A stretch of 64,000 nucleotides of DNA from JAFDZV01 sp048594725 (lineage in GTDB: Bacteria; Bacteroidota; Ignavibacteria; OLB7). A model generated the notes under the pieces. That model was not told the DNA's origin. It did not search any database and saw only the letters and a list, made by a program, of their open reading frames with translations. The stretch lies in assembly GCA_048594725.1 (NCBI GenBank), contig JBMDXA010000204.1:1-64000 (forward strand), given 5' to 3'. Below, in pieces: positions 26,484 to 35,478 of the stretch. Every line of letters begins with the position of its first letter. Positions within the stretch are counted from its first letter, which is position 1. The position numbers and the translations under genes were made by a program.

Positions 26484-28052
26484 ATGGCAGTCACTGAACA
26501 GGAATTTCAGCCGCTCCGGAGGCTGGCCGTCGAGATCGACGCGATACCGCCCACGTTGCGTCCGGGGAATCTGTTCGATCATACCGCGCTGGCGGTTGGC
26601 AGGCTGCTGTTCGAGCCGCTCTGCACCGAGGGGCCTGAGCCGGGAACGGTTATCCCGGCCGCGGCCACCACCATCTCCAGCACCGACGGCGGACGCACCT
26701 GGAGGATCACCCTGCGCGATGATCTCCGCTGGTCCGATGGCACCCCGATAACTGCCCATGATGTCGGCCGGGCGATCCGCTATCTGGCCGCTCCATCCGG
26801 AGGTTCGCCGCTGGCATGGCTTGCCGACAGCATTGAGGGCATGGTGCCGGCGCGGACTGCCGGGAACATGGCGCTGCTGGATGCCGGCTGCCTGATCCTG
26901 GACGACACAACGCTGGAGCTGCGGATGACGCATCCGGTGGCCTATGCGCCGGCACTGCTGGCGAACAACTGTTTCGCCCCGCGTCCGCAGATGCTCCCCG
27001 GCGGCCGCGAGATACCGGTCTCCGGGCCGTACCGCCTGGCCGGAACGTTTCCCGGTGAGCGCGGTCTGCTGCTGCTGCCGAACGAGCGCTCACACCGCCT
27101 GGGTTCCTTTTCGCCGCGCAGCATAGAATGTATCCGCACCGACGGCCCGGAACAGGGGATCAGGCTGTTCGGGTCGGGCCGCATCGATATCACCTGCAAT
27201 ACGACATTCCCCCCCTCCCTTCTGCCGGAATATTCCGGCTGTCCTGATTATATGCAGGGAGATCTTCTGATCGCGGCGCAGCTTCTGATACATCCCGCCC
27301 GTGCGGAATGTCTGGCCGGCGCTCGCTCGCGTCACGCGCTCAGCCTGGCGATCGGCAGGCAGGAGATAGCATCATCGCTGGGCAACGCCATTCGCCCGCT
27401 GTGGCGCTATACCGGATTATGGCATCCCGATGAGGATTCGGTGCCACAGCGCAACAGCGCCGCCGCGCAGGCCATCTGGAGGGGAAATAATGGCGGGAGA
27501 GCGCCGGAAATAACGCTCGGGTATGCTGATTTCTCTCCGAACCCGCAGGTTGTGCGGCTCCTTGCCGAGCAGATCGAGGAAGCGCTGCCGCTACGCATTA
27601 CAACGCAGGCTCTCGGCTACCATGAATATCTCCGGCGGATGATAACGGGAGATTATCAGATGCTCTATATCCTCACGCCCGCTCCCTTCGATGATCCGGC
27701 CAGCATGCTCGTGCCGTTCCGTGGAGGTAATTTTTTCGCCCGCTCCATCGGATACTCCGACCCGCTGTTCGATACGCTGCTGCAGAAGGCCGAGGCGGAG
27801 GAGGATAGCATCGCCCGGCTTGCGGGATATCGCGCCGCGAACGACCGCCTTCTGGAGACGATGCCGGTATTCCCGCTCTTTCGGGGACAGAGCATGCTTC
27901 TGCGCCGGCACACCCTGCGGGGCTGCGAGCTTCCGCGCAACGGCATCATCCCTTTCGAACGTATATGCGCCGGCGGATCATCCGCGAATAATGGTGGCAT
28001 CCCCGGCACCGGGGAGCGGCTGCCGGGACGGGAATCCGCACCGGCCCTGTAG
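26484..28052 (+). CDS. Leaderless peptide-binding protein (SBP_bac_5 family)
   Basis: A 522-residue homologue of the substrate-binding subunits of peptide ABC transporters (OppA/DppA/YejA). The typical segments ISSTDGGRTWRITLRDDLRWSDG and TPITAHDVGRAI are near residues 55-90, followed by the usual two-lobe layout. Unlike its relatives it begins MAVTEQEFQPLRRLAVEID, with no signal peptide or lipobox, and no missed upstream start provides one. It should therefore stay in the cytosol. It follows the E1-like enzyme by 42 bp, and no permease or ATPase genes are present. A cytosolic role in holding the peptide product, for substrate delivery or self-protection, is inference. YejA-type proteins bind microcin C in enterobacteria, which makes the association suggestive. 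Confidence 0.8.
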   Translation: MAVTEQEFQPLRRLAVEIDAIPPTLRPGNLFDHTALAVGRLLFEPLCTEGPEPGTVIPAAATTISSTDGGRTWRITLRDDLRWSDGTPITAHDVGRAIRYLAAPSGGSPLAWLADSIEGMVPARTAGNMALLDAGCLILDDTTLELRMTHPVAYAPALLANNCFAPRPQMLPGGREIPVSGPYRLAGTFPGERGLLLLPNERSHRLGSFSPRSIECIRTDGPEQGIRLFGSGRIDITCNTTFPPSLLPEYSGCPDYMQGDLLIAAQLLIHPARAECLAGARSRHALSLAIGRQEIASSLGNAIRPLWRYTGLWHPDEDSVPQRNSAAAQAIWRGNNGGRAPEITLGYADFSPNPQVVRLLAEQIEEALPLRITTQALGYHEYLRRMITGDYQMLYILTPAPFDDPASMLVPFRGGNFFARSIGYSDPLFDTLLQKAEAEEDSIARLAGYRAANDRLLETMPVFPLFRGQSMLLRRHTLRGCELPRNGIIPFERICAGGSSANNGGIPGTGERLPGRESAPAL

Positions 28053-28057
28053 AACAC

Positions 28058-28079
28058 CCCGGCACACGAACGTGCCGGG
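28058..28079 (+). terminator. Intergenic hairpin between the peptide-binding and oxygenase genes
   Basis: A perfect 8-bp stem (CCCGGCAC 28058-28065 with GTGCCGGG 28072-28079) and a 6-nt loop. There is no T-tract, so it may be an attenuator or RNA-stability element rather than a full terminator. Confidence 0.4.
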
Positions 28080-28120
28080 AGCATACATCCCACTGGTAAC
28101 GATTATTACGGGAGCATATC

Positions 28121-28897
28121 ATGGAAAACCAGAACACTACATGGAACCAATGGATCAGCCATAATCATACATCGCCACAGGCACTGGAGGCGATTCGGGA
28201 GGTGATCCGGCAGCGGCCGCGAGCGCCGATTCACCTCAGGGATTTTCTCCAGCCGGAGCAGGCCCGGCGTCTGCAGGAGGCGCTGGAGAACCTTCCCCTC
28301 TGGACACGGGTTCACGCCGTGGTAAAGAACAGCCTGGAGATAGAGGAGCTCACCCAGGAGGAATGGCTCTCGCGTCCCGAGGAGAAACGATGGAGCAGGC
28401 AGGATGTCGCCAGGCCCCTGAATGCCCTGGCCGATCCGTCAGGTCCGCTTTCGGCGGATGCGCGCAAGGCAATGCAGGATTTTTTCGTGTTCGCGATGAT
28501 AGGCCCGGTCTTCCGAAGCTGGCTCGCAGCGCTCTATGGCGTGGATTTTCAGGACCGGGGCGCATGCGAGGTGGTCCGCTATCAGCCGGGAGATTATATC
28601 ATCCCCCATGCCGATACGCATGATGAGCGGATCGTGGGAATAAATTTCTATCTGGGTCATGACTGGCAGGATGGCGATGGAGGGGAACTGGAATTCTTCA
28701 ACGAACATTCCGACGCCACCACCATCAGGCCATTGTTCAACAGCATCTCCATGATACCCATCCATATCGATTGCCTTCATCAGGTAAAGCCGTGGCTGCG
28801 CTCCACACCGGGCCGGGAGACGATATGCCTGAGCTACCGCCCCGTACAGCCCGTGCGGCAGCAGAGCCGTCCCGGCTATGCGGTTGAATTCAAATAG
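28121..28897 (+). CDS. 2-oxoglutarate/Fe(II)-dependent oxygenase
   Basis: A 258-residue enzyme with GGGAG before the ATG. The C-terminal half is a double-stranded beta-helix with the facial triad H163-x-D165 (YIIPHADTHD) and H220 (CLHQVKPW), and R232 (RETICLSYRP) placed to bind 2-oxoglutarate. The stretch VRYQPGDYIIPHAD and VGINFYL..W..GDGGELEFF is the prolyl-4-hydroxylase-like signature of the superfamily. The N-terminal 120 residues are helical and have no known domain. It should hydroxylate, desaturate or otherwise oxidise a peptide or amino-acid substrate. It sits between the peptide-binding protein and the radical SAM enzyme, all on one strand, so it is probably a tailoring enzyme of the same pathway. 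Confidence 0.88.
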   Translation: MENQNTTWNQWISHNHTSPQALEAIREVIRQRPRAPIHLRDFLQPEQARRLQEALENLPLWTRVHAVVKNSLEIEELTQEEWLSRPEEKRWSRQDVARPLNALADPSGPLSADARKAMQDFFVFAMIGPVFRSWLAALYGVDFQDRGACEVVRYQPGDYIIPHADTHDERIVGINFYLGHDWQDGDGGELEFFNEHSDATTIRPLFNSISMIPIHIDCLHQVKPWLRSTPGRETICLSYRPVQPVRQQSRPGYAVEFK

Positions 28898-28980
28898 CCG
28901 CCGATGGGGGCCGTGCAGTTATCGAACGGGGACGGGCAAACGCATACCGCGATAATTTTATTACCGAGGGCATCACTACC

Positions 28981-30945
28981 ATGAGCCAGAACCAGGAATC
29001 ACAGAATCCGGCGGAAGTCGCGCTGATATTTCCGCCGCTTGTCAACACGAGTTTCGGCAAATATTTCCCATCCACTGCGGTTCTGGCCGCATATCTCACC
29101 GCCAACGGCATAGGGTCATGGCAGGAGGATCTCAACGAGCTTTTTGCGCTGTATCTGCTCCGGGAGGATATGCTCGGCCGGATAGCGCAGGGCGAGCAGC
29201 CGGGAAATGCCGCCGGCGCAGGCGATAGCATGGCATCGATCGCCGCGCGTCTGTTGCAGCGCCATCGCAATCTTTTATTCGATGCTGCGGGAAGGCACCG
29301 GTTCCGCAACGATATCCCCGGCCCGGCGCATCTGCTCCAGGCGCTGGCGGCCCCCTATCTGGTGGATCTGCCCCTGTCGGCGCTGGTGCAGGAGCCGCTG
29401 GAGCGCTGGCCGCTGGCGGATTTTTATTCCGAGTTCTATCAATGGAGCGGATTTATACGGGATCTTCCCGAATCGGTTCATCTGCTTGGAATCTCGCTGC
29501 CCATGGCGGCGCAGCTGGTGCCGGCGCTCTTTCTGGCCCGCCATGTCAGGCAACAGCGCCCCGGCATCCGGATCATCCTTGGCGGCCCCACCATCTCGTT
29601 GATGTCATCCCCCGATCTGGAAACGTTGCTGGAGAATTTTCACGATATCGATGCGGTTGTCCGCTTCGATGGAGAGCGGCCGCTGGAGGCGCTGGCACAG
29701 CAGAGCCGCAACGGGCGGTGGGATATCAGCGGGATCGGCGGGGTCTCCGGAAGAGATCGTACGGGGATCGTTCACACCCCTCCGCAGCCCGGCCTTCGCC
29801 TGGATGATCTGCCGTTTGCGGAGTACGAGCCCCGTCTGGTTAGCCGGCTGCCGAATCCGGAAATCGGCATTATTCAGGCGCGCGGATGTTACTGGGGGGA
29901 ATGCAGCTACTGCGATTTCGTGGAATTATACGATGGCAGCCCCTCCTACCGCACCCGTACGGCCAGGCGCGTGGTCGATGAGATGGAATATCAGATGCGG
30001 GTGCATGGCGCGCGCGACTTCGGGATTATCACCGAAGCAATTCCCCCGGCATTTTCGCACCACATGAGCCAGGAGATCCTTGCGCGCGGCCTCGACCTTC
30101 AGTGGAGTTCGTTCGCGATGGTGGAGCGGCGGTTCACCCCCGAGCTGTTCGGGATGATGGTTGCCAGCGGATGCGAATATCTGGTGATAGGACTGGAGAC
30201 GATGACCGACCGTGTATTGAAGCTGGTGAGCAAGGCGGCAACATCGAGGGAGAACGCCGATTTTCTGCTGTCGGCACGATCGGCCGGCATCCGTATCCAT
30301 ATCAACCTTATCCCGGATCTCCCCACCACCACCTACGATGAGGCCATGGGTGCGCTGGAGTATCTCCGGGAGCTGCGGGATTGTTTTCAGACGGTAGGGA
30401 TATTCCCGTTCGAGGCAACCCGCTCATCGGCGGTGGGAAGGGAGCCGGCGCGCTTCGGCCTGCAGGTTGTGCAGATCGAAGGGCTCAGCGGGCAGGCACA
30501 GAATACCATCAATCATCTGGAGGTGATCGACCCCGGTATGAGCCGGACGGAGCGTTCGGCGGTTCACGCCGCCTACTGGGATTTCGCCGAGGAGATCACC
30601 CAGCAGCAGATCTATCACCCCCTGTTCAGCTACTCCGATGCCGGCGATGATCCCGAGTTCCAGTTCGCGGGGGACTACCTGGATATCCGGCATGCGGCGA
30701 ACGGCACGCAGTGCTACCATTGGGTGACCCGGCGGCTGTTCCATATGCCTGTGGTGTGGAGAGGGATCATCAATCACATCCGCTCGCTGGGACCGTTCCG
30801 AAAGGAGGATTTCATCGGCTGTTTTCAGGATAGCGCCATCGCCGGAACGATGTTCGATCAGATGCTCGAATATCGCCTGCTCCAGATCAACTCCCCCGCC
30901 TCCGGCGGAAGTCTGGATGAATATCTGGTCGCCAGTTCCATCTGA
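28981..30945 (+). CDS. Cobalamin-type radical SAM enzyme
   Basis: A 654-residue protein. The N-terminal third (VALIFPPLVNTSFG..., VHLLGISLPMAAQLVPALFLARHVRQ, IRIILGGPTIS) matches a B12-binding domain fold used in B12-radical SAM proteins, without the strict DxHxxG motif. The radical SAM barrel follows with the cluster cysteines C303, C308 and C311 (GCYWGECSYCDF), spaced CX4CX2C instead of the usual CX3CX2C. The GGE-like strand is less clear; the segment ITEAIPPAF and the strand EYLVIGLETMTDRVLKL are as expected. A 170-residue C-terminal extension has no known domain. It is the last gene of the locus. Enzymes of this class methylate or rearrange unactivated carbons on peptides, antibiotics and lipids; the substrate here is inferred from context only. 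Confidence 0.85.
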   Translation: MSQNQESQNPAEVALIFPPLVNTSFGKYFPSTAVLAAYLTANGIGSWQEDLNELFALYLLREDMLGRIAQGEQPGNAAGAGDSMASIAARLLQRHRNLLFDAAGRHRFRNDIPGPAHLLQALAAPYLVDLPLSALVQEPLERWPLADFYSEFYQWSGFIRDLPESVHLLGISLPMAAQLVPALFLARHVRQQRPGIRIILGGPTISLMSSPDLETLLENFHDIDAVVRFDGERPLEALAQQSRNGRWDISGIGGVSGRDRTGIVHTPPQPGLRLDDLPFAEYEPRLVSRLPNPEIGIIQARGCYWGECSYCDFVELYDGSPSYRTRTARRVVDEMEYQMRVHGARDFGIITEAIPPAFSHHMSQEILARGLDLQWSSFAMVERRFTPELFGMMVASGCEYLVIGLETMTDRVLKLVSKAATSRENADFLLSARSAGIRIHINLIPDLPTTTYDEAMGALEYLRELRDCFQTVGIFPFEATRSSAVGREPARFGLQVVQIEGLSGQAQNTINHLEVIDPGMSRTERSAVHAAYWDFAEEITQQQIYHPLFSYSDAGDDPEFQFAGDYLDIRHAANGTQCYHWVTRRLFHMPVVWRGIINHIRSLGPFRKEDFIGCFQDSAIAGTMFDQMLEYRLLQINSPASGGSLDEYLVASSI

Positions 30946-31112
30946 ACACCCCGCCACGGCTGCCGGAGCGGATTTCGGTAGCCGGAGGGATATAGAGCGG
31001 ATATAACAGTGGTTCGGAGGATAACCGGCAGCCTTCATGCATAACGCTGGGACGATGCTACGGGCCATAACCGTTCCGGCCGGAAATACGGGGAATGGCC
31101 TCCGGCCGGGCC

Positions 31113-34100
31113 TCACGGCTCCATCGACAGGCTTGCAAGCACAAAGGGAATATAAACCAGTCCCAGAGGATTCCCCTTCTGCAGAAGGTTCAGCCGCGCC
31201 AGCCGGACCGACTCGCCAACCGACTCGCCCTCCAGAAAAAGGCGTATGAATTCTTCGCCGAACGAGCAGGCAAGGGGCTCGAATATCGTGATCTCCGTGC
31301 CGATCACTCCGGCAGCATTCGAGGTCCCGATAAATCCGCTCACCAGTTCAAACGCCATCTCTGGCTCAAGTGCCGTAGTGTGGCAGCCATTAATGAACAC
31401 GAGCGGCCGCGGATTATCCCACCTGATGTCGTTGGCTCGAAGGATCGAGCGATCTATAATAGGGTCCCCCGGCGGACCGATCTGGATATAGGGAACATGA
31501 TTGGACACCGCTCCATGACAGTAGAAATACAGGATATGCGGTTTTCCTCGCAGCATAAGCTCCAGTGTATCCCGCCGTGACTGAGCGTACAGATAGTTTC
31601 CATGGGCGAACAGTTTCTCGATCGCCTTTTCATGATTGGCGCGCATCGTTACCGATAGTTCCATGGAAACCGAAACGGCAATCCTCGGCGTGCCCTCATG
31701 ATGAATCGTCAGAGCAGTATCGGAATCCGATGTCGGTACCGACATCGGGAACCCTATTCCATGGCGGAATCCCCAGAATCCACCAGGGCAAACCGTGAAG
31801 AGATCCTGGCTGGGACACTCCCCCTTGAAGCACAGGGTATCCTTCAACGGCACGCCATCTCCGAATGCCTCCAGGAAACTGGGGCATAGCTTGTAGTTGC
31901 CGCTAGCGAAGCCAGTATCCAGAGGATAATCATAGAACATTGCGAACGGAATCACATGCCGTATAGATTCCTTGGTTGCTATCTGCACAAGCCCTGGCTT
32001 CTTCATCATCTCCTTAAAGGCCGCCCGCCTGTTGCGCGCCTCCTGCGCACTGGCAGCATGGGGCACCGCAATACGTTCGACCATACTATCATAGATGCGC
32101 CAACCGCACTTGGCAAAACCGACAAGATCTTTTCGAAGCCGTTCCAGGTCAGGAGTATCGCTGCTGCCATCATTACCGTAGAGGTAGGAATCGCTCTCTT
32201 TCCACTCACCCGTTGTTCCCCAGGTGGCAAGCCGCAGTTCTTCCCGCACCATCCTGATCAGATTCTGTATCTCCGCCTCGGTAAGCACCGCATCCTGCTT
32301 GACCAGCTCCGTTCCGTCATCGCCGAAGAAACGAAATCCGTGCGTTCCGTTACCGTTGTCGTTAAGCATGATGCTTAACCGGTGCGCGCCAAGGCTGGCT
32401 AAGTGAAGTGGGCTGAGCGACCGGCTGATGGTGTAATCACTCGTCGTGCGGAGCGCGAGGCCGGCGCCGTGGTCCTCCGGTAACTCCATCGCATCCGCCG
32501 CGATAACAGCTCTTGCCGCCACCAGATAGGATTGAAGCAGAACCTGCTCGTAATAGACATCGCACCGGAGTTTGAATGTGCCGCTCTGCCGAGGTATGGT
32601 CACCGGAAAGAACAGGCGATACATATTTACGGGGGAATCGGGTAGCAGATCGGGCGAAGCTGCCTGTTTGTGGACTATTGCCCTACCATGTTCCCGCACT
32701 GCAATCGTTCCGATTTCAGAGCCGGGAATGATCCCGATCTCCCCATCGAACCCGAAAAGCGCAACGGTCAGCACGGCATCCTTCGGCAGAATCTCTACAG
32801 GAATGCTGACCGGCTCCACATCGATGGCCCCCCGCACCCGCTCCCCGACCTCGAACCAGAAATAGTATTTCTCTCCGCACACCAGCGGGGTGGAGGGATC
32901 GACCGGCTCTGCCGGGCGGCTCATTTCCGCAAACCCGGTGTTGACAATGGAAGATGATCTGCCGGCATCGGGGGATGAATCGGTGCTGGCACCGGACGCC
33001 GACTCATCGAAAAACTGAAGATCCGGTTCACGGCCTCCCTGTGGTGCGGGATCCGGCACCAGAGATGGAGAAGCGCCCTCAGCACTGTTCTCATCGGGGC
33101 GCTCCTGGTAGGCCTGGGGAGACCACGAGGCATACGAACCGTAACCTGAATCACGGCCATACCCCGAGTAACCGCCCTGTGAACCACCATAGCTTGCATA
33201 ATTTCCTTGTGAACCGTATCCGGCACTACCTCCCATTCCCCAGAAGTTGCGATCGACAGGTTTGCCGACATCACGAATGTGGCGCTGGCGCAGTGTATAA
33301 AGTAACCGGCTAGCCAGCCTGTACTGCTCCTGTGCGTTGAGTTCCCTATACATCTGCTGGATTTGTGCCGGTGAGTGGAATTTATTCCAGCCCGGACCAT
33401 GCCCCTCTTCAGCTATCGCGCGTATCATGCCAAAGGCACGTTCTTTCCAGAAGGATCCTAAGCGGTCAGCTGCGGCGGCCAGACCCTCCCATTGTATCAC
33501 TCTCACATACCGTGCACCCGCTATAATCGCTCTGATCTTGGTATCATCGGCATACAGATCGGAGTAGGCGATCATGAAAAGAAATTCGGACAGGAGATCC
33601 GGTGAAAGAAGTTCACCGAATGTGACGACAGCCAATTCCGGATCGGCAATGACCGCCAATGAATTATCCAGCAGTCCGACAGCTTGAATATGGGAGAGAT
33701 GAGGAAGCACCTGAACGAGTTCACTCATGGTGAAACGCTCACGCCATATCATTACTGCCGGAATCGATAAAATATGTCCGGCGATCTCCTCCCTCATTTC
33801 GGGCAGTGCGGCACGGAGCGAAGCCAATGCCACCAGCCGAGCCCCGACAAACGGTATGCTGGTGGCAACGGAGAGAAGATCGGCATAGAGGTTTCGGAAT
33901 GCCTCCTCCGGAAGAAAGGAGAGTACACGAGCTATTGCGGTAACTCGCTCGGCATTGTTGTGGATACCAGTAAGAACAGCCAACCCCTCATCAACCAGAG
34001 GTATGGCATTCCAATGATCGGTATACCATGCCAGCACGATAAGTGCCCCCCCTCGTTCAGCATCGGACCTGATCGAACGGGCCACTTCAACCAGCTGCAC

Positions 34101-34652
34101 CAATACTCTAGCGGATACCGGCCCTTTGCACATCAGAGTTATGAGAGCCGAAATATCTTCATCGCGGTCAGGGTTATCAAATGGATTTGAACTGGCGATA
34201 TCATAGAGTATGCTTAGGAGATCGTCCTCCAACTGAAAAAATGGTATTTGTCTAATGATTGCCTCGAATAAATATCGGCGCGGGAACGGGGCAGCGATAT
34301 TATCTCTTATATCCCCCAGCAAATCCACAATGAGCCCGGCATCCGTCGGCCTCAGTAGCCAGAACAGTTCCTGCCCCCAGACGAGTGTCCGGCTCCGGCG
34401 CATGCGTGTTTCCGGATCCGAGCGCCGCAGAATCCGAAGAAGCGCATGGCCGCGGGCAAGGCTGCCAAGCGGCAGCAGGTCGCGCAGCAGATAAAAGGCA
34501 TCGTCCAGAAACGGTTCAGGAAGCAACGGAAGCAGATCGATCAGAAGATCAGGCTCCGGTGCGCCTGGCCGGTTATAAATGCCCCCTCCAAAGAGAATAT
34601 CGGCCAGTTCGTTTGCAAGACCGCTCATGGTATTTTCAGTAGATGGAGGCAT
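31113..34652 (-). CDS. Large CHAT-domain protease-like protein
   Basis: An 1179-residue protein whose C-terminal 200-300 residues form a CHAT (caspase HetF-associated) peptidase domain. The catalytic dyad is visible as H1046 (ILYFYCHGA) and C1090 (PLVFINGCHT), with the usual surrounding strands (GVIGTEITI, FGEEFIRLFLEGESVGES). The N-terminal 440 residues are helical, repeat-like and Leu/Ala-rich, and could be a HEAT-type scaffold. Residues about 465-515 are a Gly/Tyr/Ser-rich low-complexity segment, followed by a beta-rich domain (about 560-740). It is preceded by a small membrane protein gene 46 bp upstream, probably in one operon. CHAT proteases often act in defence or programmed death after proteolytic activation. 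GC content here is lower than in the flanks. Confidence 0.85.
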   Translation of the reverse strand: MPPSTENTMSGLANELADILFGGGIYNRPGAPEPDLLIDLLPLLPEPFLDDAFYLLRDLLPLGSLARGHALLRILRRSDPETRMRRSRTLVWGQELFWLLRPTDAGLIVDLLGDIRDNIAAPFPRRYLFEAIIRQIPFFQLEDDLLSILYDIASSNPFDNPDRDEDISALITLMCKGPVSARVLVQLVEVARSIRSDAERGGALIVLAWYTDHWNAIPLVDEGLAVLTGIHNNAERVTAIARVLSFLPEEAFRNLYADLLSVATSIPFVGARLVALASLRAALPEMREEIAGHILSIPAVMIWRERFTMSELVQVLPHLSHIQAVGLLDNSLAVIADPELAVVTFGELLSPDLLSEFLFMIAYSDLYADDTKIRAIIAGARYVRVIQWEGLAAAADRLGSFWKERAFGMIRAIAEEGHGPGWNKFHSPAQIQQMYRELNAQEQYRLASRLLYTLRQRHIRDVGKPVDRNFWGMGGSAGYGSQGNYASYGGSQGGYSGYGRDSGYGSYASWSPQAYQERPDENSAEGASPSLVPDPAPQGGREPDLQFFDESASGASTDSSPDAGRSSSIVNTGFAEMSRPAEPVDPSTPLVCGEKYYFWFEVGERVRGAIDVEPVSIPVEILPKDAVLTVALFGFDGEIGIIPGSEIGTIAVREHGRAIVHKQAASPDLLPDSPVNMYRLFFPVTIPRQSGTFKLRCDVYYEQVLLQSYLVAARAVIAADAMELPEDHGAGLALRTTSDYTISRSLSPLHLASLGAHRLSIMLNDNGNGTHGFRFFGDDGTELVKQDAVLTEAEIQNLIRMVREELRLATWGTTGEWKESDSYLYGNDGSSDTPDLERLRKDLVGFAKCGWRIYDSMVERIAVPHAASAQEARNRRAAFKEMMKKPGLVQIATKESIRHVIPFAMFYDYPLDTGFASGNYKLCPSFLEAFGDGVPLKDTLCFKGECPSQDLFTVCPGGFWGFRHGIGFPMSVPTSDSDTALTIHHEGTPRIAVSVSMELSVTMRANHEKAIEKLFAHGNYLYAQSRRDTLELMLRGKPHILYFYCHGAVSNHVPYIQIGPPGDPIIDRSILRANDIRWDNPRPLVFINGCHTTALEPEMAFELVSGFIGTSNAAGVIGTEITIFEPLACSFGEEFIRLFLEGESVGESVRLARLNLLQKGNPLGLVYIPFVLASLSMEP

Positions 34653-34698
34653 GAGTATATACGGGGATGTGTGAGGAAAGGAGGATGAAACTATCGCA

Positions 34699-35094
34699 TC
34701 AAATACGATCTTCGGGTTGGCTTTCCATTACGCGACTTGATGGTGCATGATCCGGCGGGATGGTCTCATCTCCAGACACTGTCTTCCGGCGCCCATCCAG
34801 GAACCAGTCACTATTGAAATTAGCGGACTTGCGAACCATAATGATGAGAGCAATAAAATATCCGAAGAAACCAAAAAACAACCCGCAGCCATATGCACCG
34901 AACAGATCGGTCTTGGCCGGAAACAAGGCAAGGATAGCCCCCCCGCCGACAACACCGACCAGTGTGGCAAGATCACCAAGCTGCACATCCTCCTTGCGAT
35001 ATCGATTGATGAAATAGACATACCAGCCTATAAGGGTTCCAAAGCCAAAGGCACCGAGGACCTGTAACATCGTGGCAGTTTCGCTAGAGTTCAT
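34699..35094 (-). CDS. Small membrane protein upstream of the CHAT gene
   Basis: From ATG 35094 (AGGAAG about 10 nt upstream) this is 131 residues with three likely transmembrane helices: about 9-26 (MLQVLGAFGFGTLIGWYVYF), 43-60 (LATLVGVVGGGAILALF) and 66-87 (FGAYGCGLFFGFFGYFIALI). The helices are rich in glycine, with GxxxG-like spacing. The last 40 residues are polar (NFNSDWFLDGRRKTVSGDE...) and would face one side of the membrane. I recognise no family. It starts the two-gene unit with the CHAT protease gene (46 bp between them), so it may be that protease's target, anchor or effector. This is inference; a gasdermin is ruled out by size and composition. Confidence 0.65.
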   Translation of the reverse strand: MNSSETATMLQVLGAFGFGTLIGWYVYFINRYRKEDVQLGDLATLVGVVGGGAILALFPAKTDLFGAYGCGLFFGFFGYFIALIIMVRKSANFNSDWFLDGRRKTVSGDETIPPDHAPSSRVMESQPEDRI

Positions 35095-35478
35095 AGAGGC
35101 AGTCTTCCTGAAATAGTGGTTCCTATCGAGGGCGCAGAGGTCTCCATATCCCACGATCACGGCATCACTCACGATGCGGTGATGGATATAATCAGTGCCG
35201 CGATGCGTTCATCTGCCCTCAGCACTGTAACCGGCCCTACATTACTACTGTTGCGTGTGGGAATCACTACGTAGGGAATACGCAGAGGGTGGTGTTTGCC
35301 GATTTGCTCTCATCATAGGTTCACAGATCTACCTGGCCTGGACTAGCGATCCATTCACCACAGGAGACGTAAAAAAAGGATCTCCCCCGCCTCCAATTCA
35401 GTCAATGGCAGTACAATATCCTGCAATTGCAAAGCTCGCCATACTTCTGGATCATCATACATGAATGCAGGTCACCGA
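35095..35478. other. Divergent intergenic region
   Basis: About 380 bp between the minus-strand membrane-CHAT unit and the plus-strand secreted-protein gene. It must hold both promoters. I find no clear repeat, hairpin or gene in it. Confidence 0.4.

Noticed and set aside
31074..31085. 12-nt palindrome TTCCGGCCGGAA near the CHAT gene 3' end
   Set aside because: A self-complementary GC-rich word of this length is common in this genome, and no loop or T-tract makes it a terminator.
31095..31580. Plus-strand open frame over the CHAT catalytic region
   Set aside because: It is antisense to the conserved His/Cys-containing part of the CHAT domain and has no ribosome-binding site.
34699..35094. 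Membrane partner of the CHAT protease as a gasdermin
   Set aside because: At 131 residues with three hydrophobic helices it is too short and too hydrophobic for a gasdermin fold.
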